Shown piece after piece: positions 1 to 4,402 of a stretch of DNA of 6,790 nt. The notes under the pieces were generated by a model. That model had not been told where the DNA came from, made no database searches, and was given only the letters and a program-made list of their open reading frames with translations. This stretch comes from Brevundimonas sp. (GTDB taxonomy: Bacteria > Pseudomonadota > Alphaproteobacteria > Caulobacterales > Caulobacteraceae). A program made the position numbers and the translations under genes. The stretch's first letter is position 1. Each line of letters starts with the position of its first letter. The DNA is taken from positions 1-6,790 of the forward strand of contig JALAGW010000008.1 in assembly GCA_022712235.1 (NCBI GenBank), in the 5' to 3' direction.

Positions 1-1366
1 GCCCCAGCACTGAATCCCGATGATAGTCGCCCCAGTAGAAGGTGTGCATGGGAAAGAGCGACGGCACGATGCCCAGGGCCTTCAACTCGTCCAGTTGATC
101 CATGCGTGTCGTCTGGCCGTGGATCAGGACGGGACGACGGTCCTTGGCGCCGTGCTTGAGCGTCGCCTCACGCACCGCGCCGATCAGCAGGTCGACGGCG
201 GCGTCGCCGTTGGCGTGGACCTCGATCTGCCAGTCGTTCCGGAACGCCAGTTCCACGGCGTCCAGCGCCTGTTGCTGGGTGACGGCGGGATAGCCGCGAT
301 AGGAGGCAGGCTTGCCTTCGGGCGGAATATAATAGGGCTGGGACAGCCAGGCCGTCTTGCCCTGGGGCGAGCCGTCCAGCGTCAGCTTGACCCCGCCGAC
401 CCGATACTTGCCGACATAGGTCTTGCGATATAGCGGCGTCGCCATGACGTCGGTGGAGGTCAGGATGTCGGGGAAGGACAGGATGTCGATGGGCAGCTCG
501 CCGCGCTCGGCCAGCATGGCGATCATGCGGCAGGTGTCGGTTGATGAGCGCCCGTCCTGGGCCGTCGTGTAGCCGAAACTGGAATAGAAACGCGCGCCCT
601 CGCGGATCATCTCCAGGTTGGCCTGAAGGTCCAGTCGGGTGAACAGGGCGCCCATGACCGCGAACAGGGCGGTCTCCTCCATGACGCCATTGGGTTGCTG
701 CGAGCCGTCTTCGCGACGGAAGGCGCCGCCGTCGGGATCGGGCGTCGATGCGGTCACGCCCCCCGCCGCTAGGGCTGCGCCATTGGCGACGCCCAGGTGA
801 CCCGACTGATGCAGAAACAGGATCGGCACGCTGTCGGAAATGGCGTCCAGTTCCTTGCCGGTCGGGTGGCGATGCTCCTTTAGCTGGGAGTCGTCATAGC
901 CGAAGCCGATGACCAGCTGGGTGTCGCGGACCGGGGCTTCATGCGCGTTCATCCAGTCGCGGGTGATGCGCTGCAGGGCGGGAATGTCGTCGCCCTGACC
1001 GTCCGGCGCGGGCAGCAGATTGGCGTAGCGCGCCTGCAGTCCGACCATGGAGACATGACCGTGCGGGTCGAAGAAGCCGGGCAGCAGGGTGCGCCCCTCC
1101 AGATCGACCGTCTGCGCTCCGCGCCCCGTCGCCGCCCGGACGGCGTCCAGTGCGCCGACGGCGACAATGCCCCCGATGCGCACCGCCACGGCCTCGGCCG
1201 TAGGCATGGCGTCGTCGATGGTCAGGATCGATCCGCCGGTGAAAATCGTCCCTGCATCGCGCGGGCTCTGGGCCATGCTGCGACCTCCCAATACTGCGGC
1301 TCCGGCCAGGGCCCCTGCGCCGGCGAGCAGGCTGCGGCGGCTGGACGGTGGAAGGATCAGGGTCAT
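1..1366 (-). CDS. Predicted Tat-exported metal-dependent amidohydrolase, YtcJ/Amidohydro_3 type (partial, 3' end outside window)
   Basis: Translating from the ATG at 1366 gives 455 residues with no stop before base 1. YtcJ-like proteins are usually about 530-600 residues, so the C-terminal part is cut off. The N-terminus has a twin-arginine leader (SSRRSLLAGAG, Arg10-Arg11), a hydrophobic stretch and a likely cleavage site after SMA near residue 32, predicting folded export to the periplasm. Then come a beta-rich segment (TIFTGGSILTID), PGFFDPHGH with the metal-binding His102-x-His104, LHQSGHLGVAN (about 185-195), VKLTLDGSPQGKTAWL (Lys327, possible metal-bridging residue), IEVHANGDAAVD (His384) and VLIHGQTTR (His416). 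These fit the Amidohydro_3 family, which includes N-substituted formamide deformylase. The substrate cannot be inferred. The gene lies 107 bases after mrpG in the same direction, so co-transcription is possible but unproven. No frameshift is seen. Confidence 0.88.
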   Translation of the reverse strand, partial: MTLILPPSSRRSLLAGAGALAGAAVLGGRSMAQSPRDAGTIFTGGSILTIDDAMPTAEAVAVRIGGIVAVGALDAVRAATGRGAQTVDLEGRTLLPGFFDPHGHVSMVGLQARYANLLPAPDGQGDDIPALQRITRDWMNAHEAPVRDTQLVIGFGYDDSQLKEHRHPTGKELDAISDSVPILFLHQSGHLGVANGAALAAGGVTASTPDPDGGAFRREDGSQQPNGVMEETALFAVMGALFTRLDLQANLEMIREGARFYSSFGYTTAQDGRSSTDTCRMIAMLAERGELPIDILSFPDILTSTDVMATPLYRKTYVGKYRVGGVKLTLDGSPQGKTAWLSQPYYIPPEGKPASYRGYPAVTQQQALDAVELAFRNDWQIEVHANGDAAVDLLIGAVREATLKHGAKDRRPVLIHGQTTRMDQLDELKALGIVPSLFPMHTFYWGDYHRDSVLG

Positions 1367-1371
1367 GGGCG

Positions 1372-1375
1372 CCTC
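1372..1375 (-). promoter_or_regulatory. Probable ribosome binding site of the amidohydrolase gene
   Basis: A GAGG core lies 5 bases before the ATG at 1366, slightly closer than the 7-8 bases seen in the Mrp genes. It supports this ATG, which is also the start that places the twin-arginine leader right at the N-terminus. An in-frame TTG at 1381 is a weaker alternative. Confidence 0.5.
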
Positions 1376-1395
1376 GTTCAACGCGCTCGGTGGCG

Positions 1396-1425
1396 GCCGC
1401 GAACAGCAGGCCGTCAGGTCGCGGC
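1396..1425. repeat. Inverted repeat in the mrpG-amidohydrolase gap
   Basis: A perfect 7-base inverted repeat (gccgcga at 1396-1402, tcgcggc at 1419-1425) encloses a 16-base loop in the only intergenic stretch of the window. No run of T follows on either strand, so it does not look like an intrinsic terminator. With this G+C content, chance is a fair explanation. It could act as a weak attenuator or RNA-stability element between the operon and the hydrolase gene. Confidence 0.3.
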
Positions 1426-1473
1426 TTCTGTCAGGACGCTACGCCCAAAGCGCCGGCTCCGAAAGGTCGGGTC

Positions 1474-1812
1474 CTATTCCGGGGGGATATGACCGTCGCC
1501 CTCGACACGATCGCGATAGACGGCGGCGCGCGCCAGCAGGATCAGGGTCACGGGCGTCGTGACGGTCAGGAAGACTCCGATCAGCAGGTCGCGGAGCGCC
1601 AGTCGCCCCTCGGTCATGGACCAGAAGACGACCGAGGCCAGGACAATCAAGGCCATGCCCAGGGTGGCGCCCAGGGTCGGAGCGTGAACCCGCTCATAGA
1701 AGCGTTTCAGGACGACAAGGCCCGCGGAACCGATCAGCGCCAGCAGGCTGCCGCAGACCGTGACGGCGACGATGGTCCAGGCCGCCCACAGCGGCAGATC
1801 GGAGGGGGTCAT
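1474..1812 (-). CDS. mrpG: Mrp antiporter subunit G
   Basis: This 112-residue protein is the last subunit of the set (MrpG/MnhG/PhaG family). It has three predicted membrane helices (about residues 9-33, 47-66 and 74-97). The signature GSAGLVVLKRFYERVHAPT, followed by GATLGMALIVLAS, is typical of the family, and VFLTVTTPVTLILLARAA marks the third helix region. The open frame extends upstream to 2121, but that portion is an out-of-frame reading of mrpF. The true start is the ATG at 1812, overlapping the mrpF stop as ATGA, with a strong GAGGTGA element (1817-1823) whose core lies 7 bases upstream. The gene ends with TAG, unlike the TGA stops upstream, which fits its position at the end of the overlapping chain. 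The C-terminus is short and polar. Confidence 0.96.
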   Translation of the reverse strand: MTPSDLPLWAAWTIVAVTVCGSLLALIGSAGLVVLKRFYERVHAPTLGATLGMALIVLASVVFWSMTEGRLALRDLLIGVFLTVTTPVTLILLARAAVYRDRVEGDGHIPPE

Positions 1813-2093
1813 TCGATCACCTCGCCACGCATCAGGAACTTGGCCAGGGCGCCGGTGGCGGTGAAGCCCAGCATGCCGATGATCAGGGCCGCCTCGAAAT
1901 AGAGGCCGACCCCGCTGCGCATCCCCTGAACCAGGATCAGCAGCATGGCGTTCAGATAAAGCGTGTCGAGGCCCAGAACGCGGTCCTGCGCGCGGGGGCC
2001 GCGCATCATGCGCCAGGCGGCCAGCAGCATGGCCAGCAAGAGCATGGCCTGGGCCGCGCCCAACCCCCAGTAGAGAACGGCGGACGCGGTCAC
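1809..2093 (-). CDS. mrpF: Mrp antiporter subunit F
   Basis: This 94-residue protein has three predicted membrane helices (about residues 7-26, 43-59 and 64-84) and belongs to the MrpF/MnhF/PhaF family. The loop motif RGPRAQDRVLGLDTLYLNA is characteristic of the family (usually GP...DRV.a.D). The helix-3 segment EAALIIGMLGFTATGALAKF and the length of about 90 residues also fit. The start is a GTG, not an ATG: it overlaps the mrpE stop as GTGA, and GGAG lies 8 bases upstream. The stop overlaps the mrpG start by four bases. MrpF is a small membrane subunit whose individual role is poorly defined; some homologues have been linked to bile-salt or cholate efflux. Confidence 0.95.
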   Translation of the reverse strand: MTASAVLYWGLGAAQAMLLLAMLLAAWRMMRGPRAQDRVLGLDTLYLNAMLLILVQGMRSGVGLYFEAALIIGMLGFTATGALAKFLMRGEVIE

Positions 2094-2581
2094 GGGAAGA
2101 TCTCCAGTAGCAGGCGTTCATAGCGACCCTTGATCAGGTCGATCCATTCCTGCTCCTCGGTCAGGTCGAGGACATGCAGCAGCAGGCGGCCCGACGGGCG
2201 GTCATACTGGACCCACAGGGTGCCGGGCGTGCTGGTCAGGATGATGGCGAGCACCGCCAGACCGTATCGGTTGCGCAGGTCCAGCGGCACGTGGATGAAG
2301 CCGGACCGGCGTTGATGTCTGCGGCGCCCCAGGATGATCGTGGCCACGGCGTAGTTGGACCGCACCACGTCGACGGCGACATAGCTGGCCAACCGCAGGA
2401 TGGCGCCCGGCGAGCGAACGCCGGATCGGTCGGGCTCCAGCCTTCGCATGACTTGCGGGATCGCCAGGGCCGCGATCAGGGCGACAAGGACGTCGCCCGC
2501 CGAAATCGGCCCGCTCAGCAGCAGCCAGGTCGCAAACAGTCCCAGGGCGAGCAGGGGGTGGGGCAGGAGGGCGCGGATCAT
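2090..2581 (-). CDS. mrpE: Mrp antiporter subunit E
   Basis: This 163-residue membrane subunit (MrpE/MnhE/PhaE family) has two or three predicted membrane helices in its N-terminal half, with LLALGLFATWLLLSG at about residues 9-23. A conserved domain follows: DVVRSNYAVATIIL (about 72-85), FIHVPLDL, then LTSTPGTLWVQYD and LLLHVLDL, ending in an amphipathic tail with IKGRYERLLLEIF. The length fits the family (about 150-170). The frame stays open further upstream to 2695, but that extension translates out-of-frame mrpD sequence. The ATG at 2581 overlaps the mrpD stop (ATGA) and has GGAG at 2589-2592, 7 bases away, so it is preferred. MrpE is an accessory membrane subunit of the complex. The truncated upstream reading of mrpD may reduce coupled translation of this gene; that is inference. 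Confidence 0.95.
   Translation of the reverse strand: MIRALLPHPLLALGLFATWLLLSGPISAGDVLVALIAALAIPQVMRRLEPDRSGVRSPGAILRLASYVAVDVVRSNYAVATIILGRRRHQRRSGFIHVPLDLRNRYGLAVLAIILTSTPGTLWVQYDRPSGRLLLHVLDLTEEQEWIDLIKGRYERLLLEIFP
2102..2105 (-). promoter_or_regulatory. Ribosome binding site that supports the GTG start of mrpF
   Basis: A GGAG core sits 8 bases before the GTG at 2093-2091, within the last codons of mrpE. No ATG in this frame lies nearby that would give a normal MrpF N-terminus, so this site and the GTGA overlap together fix the start. Equivalent GGAG or GAGG cores precede mrpC, mrpD, mrpE and mrpG at 7-8 bases. Confidence 0.7.
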
Positions 2582-4061
2582 GCGGAGTCTCCCAGCACGG
2601 CGCTGATATAGGCCTTGGGCGTGGCCAGCCATTCGCCGGTCTTCTCGGCATAGGTCAGGCCGGCGGCGGCCCCGGCGCTCAGCCACAGGCAGCACAGGAC
2701 CAGACCGCCGATGGCCAGGAACTCGGGACTGCGAACCTTGGGCGCGACGGCGTCCTCGCGCCAGAAACCCGCCACGCCGAACCGCGTCAGGGCGATCAGG
2801 GCGGCGAAGCTGGACAGGGTCAGGACCCCGATCAGGGTCCAGCTGGCGGGCGACAAGGCGCCGTCGCCGGACAGGAGGGCGGCGAAGATGCTCAGCTTGC
2901 CCGCGAAACCGGCCAGGGGCGGCAGGCTGACCGTCACCAGGGCGGCCAGGATGAAGGCCCCGCCGAGGAAGGCCGTCGAGGCCGGCATGACGCGCCCCAC
3001 CTCCTGCACGTCGTCGGCGGCGAAGGGGTCGTCATACTCGTCGTCGAAGACCGCGTCCTGGGGCGACGCCGCCACGTCCTCGCCCCGCGCCAGAATCTCG
3101 GCGATCAGGAACAGGGCGCCTGCCGCCAGGGTGGACGCCGCCATGTAGAAGAGCGCGCCGCCGATCGCGTCGGGCGCGGCGGTTCCCGCGATGGCCAGAA
3201 CCGTGCCGGACGAGACCATGACGGCGTAGCCGGCCGCCCCTTCAAGGCGTCGCGCCGCCACCATGCCGGCGGCGCCGAAGACGACGGTGGCCGCACCGGC
3301 CGCCAGCAGCCAGGTATTGCCGAACCCGGCCGAGGCCCCGGCGTCGGCCCCGAACAGCAGGGTCGCCAGGCGCAGGATGACATAAACCCCGACCTTGCTG
3401 AGGATGGCGAAGACCGCCGCGACCGGAGCGCTGGCTGCGGCATAGGCGCCGGGCAGCCAGAAGCCGAGCGGCCAGGCCGCCGCCTTGACCAGGAAGGCCA
3501 CGCCCAGGATGGCGCAGCCGATATGGAACAGGGCGCGGTCGTGGTCCGGGATGGCGGCGACCTTGCTGGCGATGTCCGCCATGTTGAGCGCCCCGGTCAC
3601 GCCGTAGATCAGGCTGACCCCGATCAGGAAGAACAGCGACGCCGTCAGGTTGATGGCGACATAGCCCAGTCCCGCCCGCACCCGCTTCTCGCCCGACCCA
3701 TGCAGCAGCAGGCCGTAGGAGGCGGCCAGCATGACCTCAAAGAAGACGAACAGGTTGAACAGGTCGCCGGTCAGCACCGCCCCAGCATCAGGGTCGACAG
3801 CCGATCCGCCACCAGTGTGATGCCGAAGGGCGCGGCCCAGGCGCCGAGGTTGTAGATGCGGGCCGTGTCGTCGCCCGCCGGACCGCCGACAGCCGCCTCG
3901 TGCAGCAGGGCGTAGGCCACGCCGACCAGCGCGATCAGGGCGCACAGGCTGATCAGGGCCTTCAGCCCATAGCGCTGCTCCTTGAGCAGCAGCATGCCCG
4001 CAGCCGCGATCAGCGGCAGCACGATTGGCGCGACGATGAGGTGATCCTGCCAGTCGGTCAT
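2578..4061 (-). pseudogene. mrpD: Mrp antiporter subunit D, disrupted by an internal deletion with frameshift
   Basis: MrpD/MnhD/PhaD is the second large antiporter subunit, related to NuoM/NuoN. The start is an ATG overlapping the mrpC stop, with GGAG at 4070-4073. The first frame runs 93 MrpD-like residues to LVADRLSTLML, then reads GRC and stops at 3771-3773. From 3780 the other frame continues with AVLTGDLFNLFVFFEV for 400 residues to a TGA at 2578. Joined, the product would be about 493 residues instead of about 530. In family members about 40 residues, including roughly one membrane helix, separate the LSxLM and LTGDxFNLF motifs; here they are absent. Retained: the conserved Glu in FFEV (3736-3738), Lys in FLVKAAAWPLGFWLP (3484-3486), SKVGVY (Lys at about 3394-3396), and an Asp/Glu-rich loop (2992-3087). 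The upstream portion of the downstream frame (3945-3781) is out-of-frame noise. A sequencing or assembly error is the main alternative to a true pseudogene. Confidence 0.8.
3771..3785 (-). other. Junction of the mrpD deletion/frameshift
   Basis: On the minus strand the bases read ctg gggcggtgctga. Codon 93 (Leu) ends at 3783, and two bases (3782-3781) separate it from the frame that resumes at gcg (3780). In the upstream frame this gives Leu-Gly-Arg-Cys-stop. A missing segment of 3k+1 bases explains both the shift and the lost residues in one event. No insertion sequence, target duplication or long direct repeat is visible here. The local run of four G is ordinary for this composition. Confidence 0.75.
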
Positions 4062-4402
4062 TCGCCCGGCTCCCGTCCGTCGATGTGGTCGCTGCCTGTA
4101 ATGCCCCGGCTGGTCAGCAGCACCACCAGGAAGAGGGCGGTCAGGGCGAAGCTGATGACGATGGCGGTCAGGACCAGGGCCTGAGGCACAGGGTCGGCGT
4201 AGGCGGCCGGGTCAGCGGGCCCTTCGCCCTTCAGCACCGGGGGCGCGCCCGCACGCAGACGCCCCATGGCGAAGATGAACAGGTTGACCGCATAGCCGAG
4301 CAGCGACAGGCCGATGATGACCTGAAAAGTGCGCGGGCGCAGCAGCAGCCAGACGCCGGCGGCGGTCAGTACCCCGATCCCGAGCGCGAGCACCAGTTCC
4401 AT
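4058..4402 (-). CDS. mrpC: Mrp antiporter subunit C (NuoK-like)
   Basis: This 114-residue protein has three predicted membrane helices (about residues 3-20, 27-46 and 73-98) and belongs to the MrpC/MnhC/PhaC family, homologous to NuoK of complex I. Supporting motifs are the helix-2 segment VIIGLSLLGYAVNLFIF and the signature DPVPQALVLTAIVISFA near residues 69-85. The length matches family members of about 110-120 residues. In the Mrp complex, MrpC sits between the large A and D subunits in the membrane. The start is the ATG overlapping the mrpA stop (TGATG), with GGAG at 4411-4414 placed 8 bases upstream. The stop overlaps the mrpD start by four bases (ATGA). The C-terminal tail (about residues 99-114) is polar and probably cytoplasmic. 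Confidence 0.96.
   Translation of the reverse strand: MELVLALGIGVLTAAGVWLLLRPRTFQVIIGLSLLGYAVNLFIFAMGRLRAGAPPVLKGEGPADPAAYADPVPQALVLTAIVISFALTALFLVVLLTSRGITGSDHIDGREPGE

Noticed and set aside
20..433. Plus-strand open frames, including this 137-residue one and those at 941-1902, 2174-2611, 3523-3855 and 4085-4579
   Set aside because: All lie antisense to well supported minus-strand genes and have low-complexity or atypical compositions. They are explained by third-position G/C bias.
1367..1473. Intrinsic terminator or promoter between mrpG and the hydrolase
   Set aside because: The only inverted repeat lacks a following T run, and no recognisable -35/-10 pair was seen. Nothing firm can be annotated.
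1353..1556. Near-identical 19-base direct repeat (1353-1371 and 1538-1556, one mismatch)
   Set aside because: Both copies fall in reading frames that encode a Thr-Leu-Ile-Leu stretch (hydrolase N-terminus and MrpG helix 3). Shared codon preference is enough to explain it.
1813..2121. Upstream extension of the mrpG frame to 2121
   Set aside because: The extension is an out-of-frame reading of mrpF, while the ATG at 1812 has a strong GAGGTGA element and gives a normal-length MrpG.
3774..3786. Programmed ribosomal frameshift at the GGGG run in mrpD
   Set aside because: A -1 slip on GGGG would join the frames, but the product would still miss about 40 conserved residues. There is no classical slippery heptamer, so a deletion explains the data better.
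3781..3945. N-terminal part of the long open frame 3945-2578 as the true start of mrpD
   Set aside because: Its first 55 residues are Arg/Gly-rich and are an out-of-frame reading of the genuine MrpD N-terminus encoded from 4061. No membrane helix or family motif appears before AVLTGD.
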